Shown one piece after another: positions 7,220 through 14,870 of a stretch of 22,948 bases of DNA. The first letter of the stretch is position 1; each line of letters opens with the position of its first letter. The position numbers were made by a program, and so were the translations under genes. The stretch spans positions 1 to 22,948 of the forward strand of contig DATJHO010000022.1 in assembly GCA_035493835.1 (NCBI GenBank), read 5' to 3'. This DNA is from DASZTU01 sp035493835. GTDB lineage: Bacteria > Pseudomonadota > Alphaproteobacteria > Rhizobiales > Devosiaceae. Below the pieces are notes generated by a model. The model was not told the DNA's origin, searched no databases, and saw nothing but the letters and a program-made list of their open reading frames with translations.

Positions 7220-7636
7220 GCCGGATTTTTATGCATTTGCGTGAGGATGGGGCGAGGGTTAACCGGCCGTGAAGTGTCTCCGCGGTGCGGAAATGCAGGC
7301 ATCGTCAGAGACTTATTACCGACAGCGAAAACGGCTCGAGATCAGCCCCTCGCTCTAGTCATGGCTTCATTGCAAAAAGTAATGATCTGGCCTGTTTTGC
7401 CCGGCCGCGTAAAGAGGCAGATACTTCGCTACCGTTCCACTCGCGAGCTAAACTTCGTTCGACCTTAACCCCAGCTGAACTACGTATTCAGCTTGGGTGT
7501 GGTCAGCGCTGCCAGTCTGTGCGAATTAGATGCAAATGCTCTTACCGTTCGAGCACACCCGCGGCCGCGCAACAGGTTGGGTTCATTTCGGTGGGTCCCG
7601 AGATGGAACACAAGACCAAGGCAAGGAGAAAGTGCA
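7220..7636. other. Intergenic region upstream of the DUF3307 gene, nothing recognised
   Basis: A stretch of about 400 bases with lower G+C and no frame of coding character; the long plus-strand frame that crosses it (7285-8448) is rich in Arg, Ser, Pro and Cys and runs out of frame through the DUF3307 gene. The one structure I see is a hairpin with arms AGCTGAA (7473-7479) and TTCAGCT (7487-7493), extended by CCC/GGG across a bulged base, not followed by a T-run. It presumably holds the promoter of the next gene, but I cannot place it. Confidence 0.5.
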
Positions 7637-8026
7637 GTGACGTTCGGCTGGGTCCTCTTGCTGCTCACCGGGTTCGAAATCAAGCATTTCATTGCCGACT
7701 ATCTGCTGCAAACCGGCTGGATGATTGCCGGAAAAGGCAGGCTCGATGCGCCCGGTGGCTACGCCCATGCCGGCGTGCATGCCGTGGCATCGGCAGTTGT
7801 ATTAGCGATCGCCCGAGTGCCGCTGCCGGCGCTGCTGGGCATCGTTGTCGCCGAATTCGTGGTTCACTACGCCTTCGATTTCGCCAAGGTCTATTATGGG
7901 CAGGGCGTCGATCCCGAAACGCGAGCCAAGCGCTTCTGGGCCCTGCATGGGCTCGACCAGTTGTTCCATCAACTCACCTATATCGGCATGACCTGGCTTG
8001 CGCTGGTGGCAATGGGAGCGATGTAG
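7637..8026 (+). CDS. DUF3307 family membrane protein
   Basis: A 129-residue, mostly hydrophobic protein. The motif IKHFIADYLLQTGWMIAGKG (about residues 15-34) is the hallmark of DUF3307 (K-H-F-x-A-D-(Y/F)-x-L-Q-x-x-W-M). It is followed by further hydrophobic segments (about 45-80 and 108-129) with several conserved His residues (HAGVHAVAS, VVHYAFDF, HGLDQLFHQLTY). The function of the family is not known. I chose GTG 7637 because AAGGAG lies 8 bases upstream and homology begins there; the frame stays open back to 7493, but the extra residues have no coding character. It stands alone, convergent with the cyclic-nucleotide-binding gene; their stop codons are 55 bases apart. Confidence 0.85.
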   Translation: MTFGWVLLLLTGFEIKHFIADYLLQTGWMIAGKGRLDAPGGYAHAGVHAVASAVVLAIARVPLPALLGIVVAEFVVHYAFDFAKVYYGQGVDPETRAKRFWALHGLDQLFHQLTYIGMTWLALVAMGAM

Positions 8027-8029
8027 GAA

Positions 8030-8093
8030 CCTCGCCCTTCGATAGGCTCGGCGTGAGTTCAAGGCGGCCGGGAATTGCCCTCAGGGTGAGCTT
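8030..8093. repeat. Remnant of a CCTTCGA...CTCAGGGTGAG intergenic repeat
   Basis: CCTCGCCCTTCGATAGGCTC plus GGCGTGAG (8030-8057) and CCCTCAGGGTGAGCTT (8078-8093) both resemble pieces of the repeat CCTTCGACA(A/G)GCTCAGGGTGAG that is common between alphaproteobacterial genes. The second piece overlaps the last codons and stop of the cyclic-nucleotide-binding gene, so that gene's final residues (SSP) may be repeat-derived. Confidence 0.4.
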
Positions 8094-8551
8094 ATCTCGC
8101 GCTGCTCCGGCTCCGGCGTCTCGTCGAGCAGCGACCCGAGAATCCGGTCGACCATGTCCAGATCGCGCCGCTTGCCTTCGGCCTGCTGCTGCAGGTCGAC
8201 CAGATAAGTCGTGGTGTAATAGAGCCGCCGCGCCAGCAGCGTCGCCAGATGGATCGCCACCTCCGACCGCGATTCGAGGAATTGCACGGCCTCAACGACC
8301 ACATGGGCGTCGACCGCCGACAGCGCCTTCACGGTGGCGCTGTGCGGCATGTCGAGCAGCACCGACATCTCGCCGAAAATCGAGCCCGGCTCGTCAATAT
8401 AGCTCACCTGGGTCTCCCGGCGGATCACTTCCACCTGGCCCTGTTTGAGGATGAAGAGCTTGCCCATCCGGGAGCCTTCGAGGATGATCGTCTCGCCTGG
8501 TTCGAAATGCACGACCGGTTCGCTGCTGCAGTACTCCAGTATGTCGGTCAT
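8081..8551 (-). CDS. Stand-alone cyclic-nucleotide-binding (CRP-like) domain protein
   Basis: A 156-residue protein with one cNMP-binding beta-roll: FEPGETIILEGSRMGKLFILKQGQVEVI (16-43) and the phosphate-binding cassette FGEMSVLLDMPHSATV (59-74). The usual PRSAT arginine that holds the cyclic phosphate is His70 here, so cAMP or cGMP binding is uncertain. After the C-helix (ATLLARRLYYTTTYLVDLQQQ) there is no helix-turn-helix, only about 30 polar residues, so it is not a CRP/FNR transcription factor. It may act through protein contacts. ATG 8551 is chosen over an upstream frame extension because of a purine-rich site (GAGGGCAGGA) just before it. It is divergent from the ABC transporter operon, with 179 bases between them. 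Confidence 0.87.
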   Translation of the reverse strand: MTDILEYCSSEPVVHFEPGETIILEGSRMGKLFILKQGQVEVIRRETQVSYIDEPGSIFGEMSVLLDMPHSATVKALSAVDAHVVVEAVQFLESRSEVAIHLATLLARRLYYTTTYLVDLQQQAEGKRRDLDMVDRILGSLLDETPEPEQREISSP

Positions 8552-8570
8552 TGATCCTGCCCTCGTTGCT

Positions 8571-8598
8571 TTGTCATTCGGCCGGCGTGGCCTATAAA
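8571..8598 (+). promoter_or_regulatory. Predicted promoter of the ABC transporter operon
   Basis: TTGTCA (8571-8576) and TATAAA (8593-8598) with a 16-base spacer each match the sigma-70 consensus at 5 of 6 positions. Transcription would begin near 8605, giving a leader of about 125 bases before the ABC gene. This is among the best promoter matches in the window. Confidence 0.6.
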
Positions 8599-8651
8599 GA
8601 CTTGCGCAGGTCAATGTTAAAATGCCGTGATCCTAGTGCTGCAAATAGCAT

Positions 8652-8668
8652 CGGCAATGGCATTGCCG
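8652..8668 (+). repeat. Hairpin in the leader of the ABC operon
   Basis: CGGCAAT (8652-8658) and ATTGCCG (8662-8668) form a perfect 7-base stem with a 3-base loop, inside the predicted 5' leader and 63 bases before the start codon. It could also be a protein-binding palindrome. No antiterminator or T-run is seen. Confidence 0.4.
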
Positions 8669-8730
8669 CAATCGCCTCGCGGACCGAGTTGCGCTAGTGT
8701 GCCGCGAGGACAACGGTTTGCGGAGCCGGC

Positions 8731-9642
8731 ATGACCAATTCCACTGTTGCGGCCAGCGCACAAGCCGCTGCCCCGCCGATCGTGGTCGCGCGTGGCCTCA
8801 GCAAGCGCTATGGCTCGCGCGAGATCTTGCACGGCCTCGATTTCGAGATTCCAGCCGGTCGCGTCTATGGGCTCGTCGGCCACAATGGCGCCGGCAAGAC
8901 CACGACGCTCAACGCCATGCTCGGCCTCACCAGTTGCGAGGGTAGCATCAGGGTGCTCGGCCTCGATCCCTTCGCCCATCGGGCGCGGCTGATGCACGAC
9001 GTGGCGTTCATTTCTGACGTTGCGAGCCTGCCGCGGTTCCTCTCGGTCCGCGACCTGCTGCAGGTGGTCGCTGGCATCCACCCGCATTTTTCGCCCGCCC
9101 GAGCCAAGGAATTGCTCGCGGATTCCGACGTCAAGCCGGGCGCCAAGATCGGCAATTTGTCGAAAGGCATGCTGGCGCAGCTGCATCTGGCGGTGGTGAT
9201 GGCGATCGAGGCGCGGCTCCTGGTGCTGGACGAGCCGACGCTCGGCCTCGACATCACTTTCCGCAAGCGCTTCTACCGGCGGCTGGCCGAGGACTACATG
9301 ACCGCCGAGCGGACGCTGCTCATTACCACCCACCAGGTGGACGAGATCGAATCCCTGCTGACCGACATCATGTTCATGCGCGACGGGCGGCTGATCCTCG
9401 ATGCGCCCATGGCGGAGGTCGGCCGGCGCTTCGTGCAGTTGGTCGCAAGTCCCAGCGGCTCCGAAGCGGCGCGGGCCCTCCAACCGGTGTTCGAGGAAAC
9501 CCGTTTCGGGCAGACGGTGATGATCTTCGATGATATCGAGCGAGCGGCGCTTGAACCCCTGGGGGCGGTTTCGACGCCGTCCCTCAGCGATCTCTTCGTC
9601 GCCCTGATGCAGCGCGCGCCGGCCGCGGGAGACGCCAGATGA
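8731..9642 (+). CDS. ABC transporter ATP-binding protein
   Basis: A 303-residue ATPase subunit that powers the membrane subunit encoded next to it. Walker A GHNGAGKTT (50-58), signature LSKGM (143-147, a common variant of LSGGQ), Walker B LLVLDEPT (163-170), D-loop LGLD and switch His201 (TTH). The Q-loop region reads FISDVASLPRF, with Asp instead of Gln, as in the YtrB-like exporter ATPases that pair with short ABC-2 permeases. A C-terminal part of about 90 residues after the switch is likely a regulatory extension. ATG 8731 follows CGGAG. Its stop overlaps the permease start (ATGA), so the two are translationally coupled. Substrate unknown; an exporter or a resistance/stress function is likely from the family. 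Confidence 0.93.
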   Translation: MTNSTVAASAQAAAPPIVVARGLSKRYGSREILHGLDFEIPAGRVYGLVGHNGAGKTTTLNAMLGLTSCEGSIRVLGLDPFAHRARLMHDVAFISDVASLPRFLSVRDLLQVVAGIHPHFSPARAKELLADSDVKPGAKIGNLSKGMLAQLHLAVVMAIEARLLVLDEPTLGLDITFRKRFYRRLAEDYMTAERTLLITTHQVDEIESLLTDIMFMRDGRLILDAPMAEVGRRFVQLVASPSGSEAARALQPVFEETRFGQTVMIFDDIERAALEPLGAVSTPSLSDLFVALMQRAPAAGDAR

Positions 9643-10526
9643 TGGCCTTCTTTACCCTGGTCCGCCGCGAATATTTGCAATATCGGCCGGTGTTCCTCTA
9701 CGCGCCGCTAATTCTGATCGCGATCGTTACGGCGCTCACCGTTGCGGCCCTCGTCTCCGGCCACACCCGCTTCGCGGTCGGGGGCAACCCCGTCGGCTAC
9801 CGGGTCTTCGACAGCGCCTATTTCGTTCTCGGTGGGCTCTGGTGGGCGTATCTCTTCATCGCGCTGTTCTTCTATTTCGCCGACAGTTTTAATTCCGACT
9901 GGCGCGACAATTCCATGCTGTTCTGGAAATCCATGCCGGTCAGCGACTACGCCGTGCTGATGAGCAAGCTGGTCGCGGGGATGACCGTGCTGCCGGCCAT
10001 GGTCTTCATCGCCTTGCTGGTCACGGGTATCATCGCGGGGCTGGCATCGCTGGTTGCCCCGCACATCCTGCCGCTGCTCGGGCCGGCCAATGTCGGCGCC
10101 ATTGCCGTCTCCTGGATGCAGATCAGTCTCGTGGCGCTCCTCTACCTGGTGCTGGCGTTGCTCTGGTATGCGCCGTTCTTCGCCTGGGTCGGCGCGCTCT
10201 CGACCGCCTTCGGCCGCTGGAGCATTCCGTTGGCGCTGTTGATCCCGGTGGTGTTTTCCGCCTTCGAGGGGGCAGTCGATTTGGGTGCAGCCCCTGGCGG
10301 CAGCTACATACTGGGCTTCTTGCGGCAGAGGCTGAGCTTCAACTTCGATACAGTCGACCTCGAGATTGCCGTCCTGTCGGGCGGCCCCATCGACATTACA
10401 GGCCTTGCGGGCCGGCTCATCTCCGCGGTCAACTGGCCCTCCTTGATTGCCGGTCTCCTCTTCGCAGCCGCCGTGATCTACCTCGCCAGCCGATACCGGC
10501 GTCGCGTGCTGAAGAGTTTTGCCTGA
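9639..10526 (+). CDS. ABC transporter permease (ABC-2 type)
   Basis: A 295-residue integral membrane protein and the partner of the upstream ATPase, with which it shares a 4-base ATGA overlap. Hydrophobic segments lie near residues 20-42, 60-85, 110-140, 155-185, 188-215 and 265-285, about six helices. A conserved stretch DSFNSDWRDNSMLFWKSMPVSDYAVLMSKL after helix 2 is typical of ABC-2 permeases, whose coupling loop contacts the ATPase. A basic tail (RYRRRVLKSF) ends the protein. No lipoprotein, sensor or third subunit gene follows, so the transporter is probably a simple two-gene exporter with two copies of each subunit. Confidence 0.88.
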   Translation: MMAFFTLVRREYLQYRPVFLYAPLILIAIVTALTVAALVSGHTRFAVGGNPVGYRVFDSAYFVLGGLWWAYLFIALFFYFADSFNSDWRDNSMLFWKSMPVSDYAVLMSKLVAGMTVLPAMVFIALLVTGIIAGLASLVAPHILPLLGPANVGAIAVSWMQISLVALLYLVLALLWYAPFFAWVGALSTAFGRWSIPLALLIPVVFSAFEGAVDLGAAPGGSYILGFLRQRLSFNFDTVDLEIAVLSGGPIDITGLAGRLISAVNWPSLIAGLLFAAAVIYLASRYRRRVLKSFA

Positions 10527-10655
10527 GTTTGGAAGCGCACGCGCCGCGCCCGCTGGCGCCGAATACCGAACAATGCCTTCGGTCTACACTGGATAGCCTT
10601 GGCGCTACCGCCACCTATATTTCTCCTCGACAGCAATTCCTGCCGGTGAGGAAAA

Positions 10656-11576
10656 ATGATCTTTCCCGTCGAATCCCAAAGCCAGGTGCGCAGCCTGTCC
10701 CGCCTGCCGACGAGCACGCATTTCGGTCCAGTCCGCATCGCGGTAAGGGATCAGGATAAGGCGCTCGCCATCTGGCAGGACGTGGTGGGGCTATCGCTCG
10801 TCTCTGAAACGCCGACCGAACTTAACCTCGGCGTCGGCGACACGGTGCTGATCACCCTGCAACTAGGCGCCAGCCAGCCGGTGATCGAGCACACCATCGG
10901 GCTCTATCACGTCGCCATCCATGTGCCCACCCGGCAGGACTTTGCGCAGATGGCGGTGCGCGCCCTGCAGCGCCGGGTCCGGATTTCGCCCACCGACCAT
11001 CTGGTTTCAGAAGCGATCTATCTTTGGGATTTCGACGGCAACGGCATCGAGATCACCTTCGAGACACCCTGGCGCGGCGCTATCGGCGACCCCGAGGCGG
11101 GCGTCTATGTTACCGCGGCCGACGGCAAGCCCCATTCCGGCCGCGAGCCGATCGATCTCGATGGCCTGTTGGCCGAACTTGGCGAAAACCCAGTGCTGCA
11201 GCCGAGCCTGCCGCAAGGGACCCGGGTGGGCCACGTCCATCTCCACGTCAACGACCTCGAAGCCGCCATGCGCTTTTACCGCGATGGGCTCGGGTATGGC
11301 GGCCTCTTCATCATCCGCAGGTTCGGCATGGGCGATGTGGGGCTGGATTATCCCCCGCACGCCATCGCCTTCAACATCTGGGCCGGCGAGAACGCCGCGC
11401 TGCCCCCGCCCGGCGCCGCGGGGTTGCGGTATTTCACTATCCTGGTGCCGGACGAAAAAACGCTGGGCGAGGTTCGCGGGCGCTTGCCCGCGGTTGGGGC
11501 CGAAGTGAAGGAAATCGAAGGCGGGCTCGAAACGGCCGATCCTTCTGGCAACCGCGTGCGGGTGCTGGTGGGGTGA
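10656..11576 (+). CDS. Two-domain VOC family protein, CatE (catechol 2,3-dioxygenase)-like
   Basis: A 306-residue protein with two vicinal-oxygen-chelate domains: residues about 20-140 (FGPVRIAVRD, IGLYHVAIHVP, VSEAIYLWDFDGNGIEITFE) and about 185-306 (RVGHVHLHVNDLEAAMRFYRDGLGYG, HAIAFNIWAG, DPSGNRVRVLVG). The order and spacing match Bacillus CatE-type ring-cleaving dioxygenases (about 285 residues). The His cluster before NxWAG, which reads HHH in CatE as I recall it, is PPHA here, so catechol cleavage is not certain. A fine ribosome site, GGTGAGGAAAA, precedes ATG 10656. The 129 bases upstream separate it from the ABC permease; a CTATATTT stretch there may be part of its own promoter. It is convergent with the threonine aldolase gene. 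Confidence 0.88.
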   Translation: MIFPVESQSQVRSLSRLPTSTHFGPVRIAVRDQDKALAIWQDVVGLSLVSETPTELNLGVGDTVLITLQLGASQPVIEHTIGLYHVAIHVPTRQDFAQMAVRALQRRVRISPTDHLVSEAIYLWDFDGNGIEITFETPWRGAIGDPEAGVYVTAADGKPHSGREPIDLDGLLAELGENPVLQPSLPQGTRVGHVHLHVNDLEAAMRFYRDGLGYGGLFIIRRFGMGDVGLDYPPHAIAFNIWAGENAALPPPGAAGLRYFTILVPDEKTLGEVRGRLPAVGAEVKEIEGGLETADPSGNRVRVLVG

Positions 11577-11609
11577 GCGGCCCCATCCGGCCCAGGCGGA
11601 TCCTTCGTC

Positions 11610-11632
11610 TCCCTCCCGCTTGCGGGGAGGGA
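11610..11632. repeat. TCCCTCCC hairpin between convergent genes
   Basis: TCCCTCCC (11610-11617) and GGGAGGGA (11625-11632) form a perfect 8-base stem with a 7-base loop in the 85-base gap between the VOC gene and the threonine aldolase gene. It belongs to the same C-rich/G-rich class as 3561-3628. It may act as a bidirectional transcript end, though it lacks a T-run. Confidence 0.5.
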
Positions 11633-11661
11633 TCAAGGCTCCGCGCCGCAATAATTCCTGC

Positions 11662-12690
11662 CTAAACCAGCCCCAGGAACCGGTCGACCTCTTCTACCTT
11701 CGTCGCCCAGGCCGTCACCAGCCGCACCAATTGCTCGTCCGGCCCGGCCTCGACCTCGCTGGCCGACCAGGGATGAAACGATGCCCCTGCTTCCCTGAGC
11801 CGGGCGATCGTCGCCTTCGGCAAGACTGGAAACACCTCGTTGGCCCCGGGTGCCCAACCGAGCCGGGCCTTTGTGGCAAAACCATCGGCAAGCCGCTTGG
11901 CCATGGCGTTGGCGTGGGCGGCGGTCTTCAGCCAGTTGCCGTTTTCGAGATAGGCCTCAAACTGGGCCGCGACGAACCGGGCCTTCGAAAAGGTATGGCC
12001 CGCGCGCGATTTGAGGACGTGGAGATCGGGGAATTTGCCCGGCTCGAACACTACGATCGCTTCGGCCGCCCAGCAGCCGTTCTTGGTGCCGCCGAAGGAC
12101 ATGAGGTCGATGCCCGCCTGCCACGTCAGCGCCGCGGGGGATACACTAAGGCCCACGACCGCATTAGCGAAGCGCGCGCCGTCCATGTGCACCAGCATGT
12201 TGTGGCGGTGCGCGATGGCCGAAAGCACCGCGACTTCGGCGACTGAATAGAGCGTGCCGGCCTCCGTCGCATTGGTCAGGCTCAAGACCACGGGACGGCC
12301 GGTGCGGTTGCCCTCCGGAAAGCGAGCCAAAGTGGCTTCAAGGTCCGCCGCGTTGATCTTGCCGAACTGGCAGGGCACGTCCACGGCCTTCATGCCTTGG
12401 GTGAAGAATTCGGACGCGCCATATTCGTCGTTGCGCAAATGCGCATCGGCACTGCAGAAGATAAGGCCGCCCGGCCGCGCCACCGCCGCCATCGAGAGCG
12501 CGTTCGAGGCCGTGCCGGTCGCCGTGAAGAAGAGCTCCACGTTCCGTTCAAAGGTCTCGGCAAATCGCCGCTCGACCGAACTGGTGACGTCATCCCCGCC
12601 ATAGGCAGCGGCAAACCCCTCATTGTGGCGCGAAAGCGCGAGCATCACCTCGGGCGTGGCGCCCGCCCAATTGTCGCTGGCAAAGTTCAT
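11662..12690 (-). CDS. ltaE: Low-specificity L-threonine aldolase
   Basis: A PLP-dependent fold-type I enzyme of 342 residues that splits L-threonine or allo-threonine to glycine and acetaldehyde. Seen in sequence: the N-terminal SDNWAGATPEV, the substrate loop YGGDDVT, TGTASNALS (phosphate-binding), His84 stacking on PLP (ADAHLRNDEYGA), Asp170 and Arg173 (HMDGARFANA), and the Schiff-base lysine Lys203 in SFGGTKNG. The length is normal for the family (about 340). It starts 9 bases after the argC stop on the same strand, so the two are probably co-transcribed. Together they touch glycine/threonine and arginine metabolism, with no obvious joint pathway. Confidence 0.94.
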   Translation of the reverse strand: MNFASDNWAGATPEVMLALSRHNEGFAAAYGGDDVTSSVERRFAETFERNVELFFTATGTASNALSMAAVARPGGLIFCSADAHLRNDEYGASEFFTQGMKAVDVPCQFGKINAADLEATLARFPEGNRTGRPVVLSLTNATEAGTLYSVAEVAVLSAIAHRHNMLVHMDGARFANAVVGLSVSPAALTWQAGIDLMSFGGTKNGCWAAEAIVVFEPGKFPDLHVLKSRAGHTFSKARFVAAQFEAYLENGNWLKTAAHANAMAKRLADGFATKARLGWAPGANEVFPVLPKATIARLREAGASFHPWSASEVEAGPDEQLVRLVTAWATKVEEVDRFLGLV

Positions 12691-12699
12691 GGTCTTGCT

Positions 12700-13629
12700 T
12701 CAGAGCCCCAGCATCAGCTTTAGATTTTGCACGGCGGCGCCGGACGCGCCCTTGCCGAGATTGTCGAGCCGCGCCACCAGCACCGCTTGGCGGTGTTCCT
12801 CATTGCCGAAGACGCGAAGCTCCATCCGGTCAGTGTCGTTGAGCGCCTCCGGCTCCAGCCGGCCGGTCATGTCACCTTCCATCGGCACGACGAAAACCTG
12901 CTCGGCGCCTTCGAAATACTTCGCGAGGATCGCGTGGAGGTCGTTAGCCTTCGGTTTGCCGGGGAGGGTATCGAGGTGGAGCGGCACCGAAACCAGCATG
13001 CCCTTGTAGAAATTGCCCACCGACGGCACGAAGATCGGCCGCCGGGTGAGTTCTGCATATTTGTGCAATTCCGGCAGGTGCTTGTGCTCAAGCCCGAGGC
13101 CATAGAGCTCGAAATGCGGCGCGGTGCCGTTCTCGAAATCGGCGATCATCGTCTTGCCGCCGCCCGAATAGCCGCTAACGGCATTGACGGTCACGGGATA
13201 GTCGGCGGGAATGGCGCCCGCCTCGACAAGCGGCCGCAACAGGGCAATGCCGCCCGTCGGATAGCAGCCCGGATTGGCGACCCGGCTGGCGGCCGCGATC
13301 GCCTCGGCCTGGCCGGGCGCCATTTCGGCAAAGCCATAGACCCAGCCCGGCGCCACGCGATGCGCGGTCGAGGCGTCCAGCACCTTGGGGCCGTTGCCGC
13401 CGATCGCTTCGACCAGGGTGACGGTCTCTTTGGCCGCCTGATCGGGGAGGCAGAGGATCACCAGATCCACTTCCTCCAGCATCTCGCGCTTGGCGGTGGG
13501 ATCCTTGCGCAGCTCGGCCGGCAGACTCTTGAGCGCAATGCCATCGATACCGGCCAGCCGCTCACGGATGCCCAGGCCCGTCGTGCCCGATTCCCCGTCG
13601 ATGAAGATGCTTCTGGTGCCCGCGCTCAT
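12700..13629 (-). CDS. argC: N-acetyl-gamma-glutamyl-phosphate reductase, type 2
   Basis: A 309-residue NADP-dependent enzyme of arginine synthesis that reduces N-acetylglutamyl 5-phosphate to the semialdehyde. The nucleotide motif GESGTTG (12-18), the catalytic Cys122 in NPGCYPTG, and SGYSGGGK (152-159) are all present. The short length (about 310 rather than about 345 residues) marks the type 2 form common in alphaproteobacteria. ATG 13629 has GGAGAG just upstream; a longer in-frame version from 13680 would start inside the terminator of the preceding gene and is rejected. Because that terminator sits between it and the upstream regulator gene, argC must have its own promoter, perhaps using a TATAAG on the minus strand near 13660. 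ltaE follows after 9 bases. Confidence 0.95.
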   Translation of the reverse strand: MSAGTRSIFIDGESGTTGLGIRERLAGIDGIALKSLPAELRKDPTAKREMLEEVDLVILCLPDQAAKETVTLVEAIGGNGPKVLDASTAHRVAPGWVYGFAEMAPGQAEAIAAASRVANPGCYPTGGIALLRPLVEAGAIPADYPVTVNAVSGYSGGGKTMIADFENGTAPHFELYGLGLEHKHLPELHKYAELTRRPIFVPSVGNFYKGMLVSVPLHLDTLPGKPKANDLHAILAKYFEGAEQVFVVPMEGDMTGRLEPEALNDTDRMELRVFGNEEHRQAVLVARLDNLGKGASGAAVQNLKLMLGL

Positions 13630-13681
13630 GGCTCGCTCTCCTAACGATATGCTCGCTTGCTTATACCGTAGCGGCCACAAG

Positions 13682-13707
13682 AAAAAAGCCGCGCATCAGC
13701 GCGGCTT
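13682..13707 (-). terminator. Rho-independent terminator after the FCD regulator gene
   Basis: AAGCCGCGC (13686-13694) pairs perfectly with GCGCGGCTT (13699-13707) over a 4-base loop. On the minus strand it is followed by TTTTTTC (complement of 13681-13687). It lies 69 bases beyond the regulator's stop codon and 52 bases before the argC start, separating the two transcription units. Confidence 0.9.
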
Positions 13708-13776
13708 GGCCATAGCGGCCGGCCAGGGACCCAACGCAGCCGAACGGCGGAGGAGAGGGCCGGTCGGCGGGCCTTC

Positions 13777-14727
13777 TCACGGAGTGAAAATCTGGTCCAC
13801 CATCCCGCTGCCGTCGATGCGTTCCTCCCGCCGCGCCGGATCGGGCATGAGGGTATCGAGCAGCATCTGCCGCGCCGATACCAGATGCCGGCGCGAGGCC
13901 GCGTCGACCCGCACTGGATCACGGCTGAACAAGGCCTCGATGTAGTCGATGTGTTCGAGCAAATGGCGGCCAACGAGTGCCTTCTCCAGTGCCTCGTTGC
14001 GTTGATAGTGGTACTCGAAGATGAACGCCATCACGTCGTAGAAATCGTCCATGAAACGGTTACGCGAGGCGTCCTGCACCAGCCGGTGGAAGCGGTTGTC
14101 GAGCTTGGAATATTCGTGAAAGCGGGTATCGATCGCCGCAAGCATTTGATCGTGGTCGCCGCGGATTTGCCGGAGCCGGGCCCAGAACGGCGATTCCGGA
14201 GGCAGGCAGGCGAAGGCGAGCGCGGACCTGCGTTCGAACAGTTCGCGCACTTCGAACAACTCCAACGCGAAATCCTTGTTGAAGCCCTTGAACACCCAGC
14301 GGGTGTTCGGCCGCCGTTCGATCAGCCCGAAGCGGGCGAAACGGTTGAGAAATTCCCGGACGCCGGTAGTCGACACGCCGAATTGCCGCGCCAGGTCGAG
14401 CGCATTGATCGCGGCCCCCGGTTGAAGGTCGCTGCTGAGCAGGAAGTCAACGAAGCGGGTTTCGACCTGCGAGGCGGTGGATACGGTTTGCTCATCGGGG
14501 AAAGCATCTTCCGCGGTCGGCCCGCGGAGCACGACCCGCTCGGCGCCGCGCATTCCAATGATCCGCCGCTCTTCGAGCTGCCGCAGCACCTTGCGGACCG
14601 TCGTACGGCTGACCTTGATGCGCGAGGAAAGCTCATTTTCCGACGGCATCAATGCGCCTGTCGGTGACGTCGAGACGAATTCCAGCGCCTGATTGAAGGC
14701 GCGCTTATAGACGGTATCGGACTTCAT
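13777..14727 (-). CDS. GntR/FadR-type regulator with two winged helices and an FCD domain
   Basis: A 316-residue protein. The first GntR-type winged helix is at about 5-68 (PSENELSSRIKVSRTTVRKV, then LRQLEERRIIGMRGAERVVLR). A linker follows, and a second GntR-like winged helix at about 88-147 (INALDLARQFGVSTTGVREF, then LNRFARFGLIERRPN). The FCD effector domain (about 155-292) has the expected metal-type residues Asp210 and His214 (LDNRFH), His259 and His281. Ordinary FadR/FCD proteins have one winged helix and about 230-250 residues, so this is an extended form. FCD regulators often sense sugar acids. Divergent transcription from an LgoD-like dehydrogenase and nearby kdgK/uxuB suggest control of hexuronate or aldonate use, which is inference. 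ATG 14727 has AGGAAG upstream; the frame is open back to 14883, but that extra part overlaps a remnant in another frame. A strong terminator follows. Confidence 0.9.
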   Translation of the reverse strand: MKSDTVYKRAFNQALEFVSTSPTGALMPSENELSSRIKVSRTTVRKVLRQLEERRIIGMRGAERVVLRGPTAEDAFPDEQTVSTASQVETRFVDFLLSSDLQPGAAINALDLARQFGVSTTGVREFLNRFARFGLIERRPNTRWVFKGFNKDFALELFEVRELFERRSALAFACLPPESPFWARLRQIRGDHDQMLAAIDTRFHEYSKLDNRFHRLVQDASRNRFMDDFYDVMAFIFEYHYQRNEALEKALVGRHLLEHIDYIEALFSRDPVRVDAASRRHLVSARQMLLDTLMPDPARREERIDGSGMVDQIFTP

Positions 14728-14795
14728 GGGCCGCCGACTTCCTAACTCATTCACCTCCTCCCGCTCTCGTACATGCCACGGCGGCGGGAGGAAGG

Positions 14796-14870
14796 CTAGC
14801 GGCCGAGCGTCCGCAATTGGTCGAAGAACACGATCACGACGGTCAGCGCGCCGGTGATGGTGCGCTCTAG
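14796..14870 (-). pseudogene. Remnant of the C-terminus of a membrane permease gene
   Basis: In the divergent gap between the FCD regulator and the dehydrogenase, one minus-strand frame reads LERTITGALTVVIVFFDQLR then TLGR and a TAG stop at 14796-14798. Nearly all third positions are G or C, as in the real genes of this window, and the peptide looks like a last membrane helix plus cytoplasmic tail, as in sugar ABC permeases of the RbsC type. Upstream in this frame the resemblance stops and no start or body is present. I read it as the scar of a deleted transporter gene that once preceded the regulator on the same strand. The family identity is a guess; a chance frame is possible. Confidence 0.35.

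Noticed and set aside
7540..7580. T-arm-like CCGTTCGAGCAC suggesting a tRNA
   Set aside because: No acceptor stem, anticodon arm or CCA-proximal pairing could be drawn around it.
7285..8448. A 387-residue plus-strand open frame across the gap after marR
   Set aside because: It passes out of frame through the DUF3307 gene and antisense to the cNMP-binding gene; Arg/Ser/Pro/Cys-rich composition is typical of a false frame.
11662..13629. argC and ltaE as a joint novel pathway
   Set aside because: They are probably co-transcribed, but both have intact canonical active sites and well-known separate roles; adjacency alone is weak evidence.
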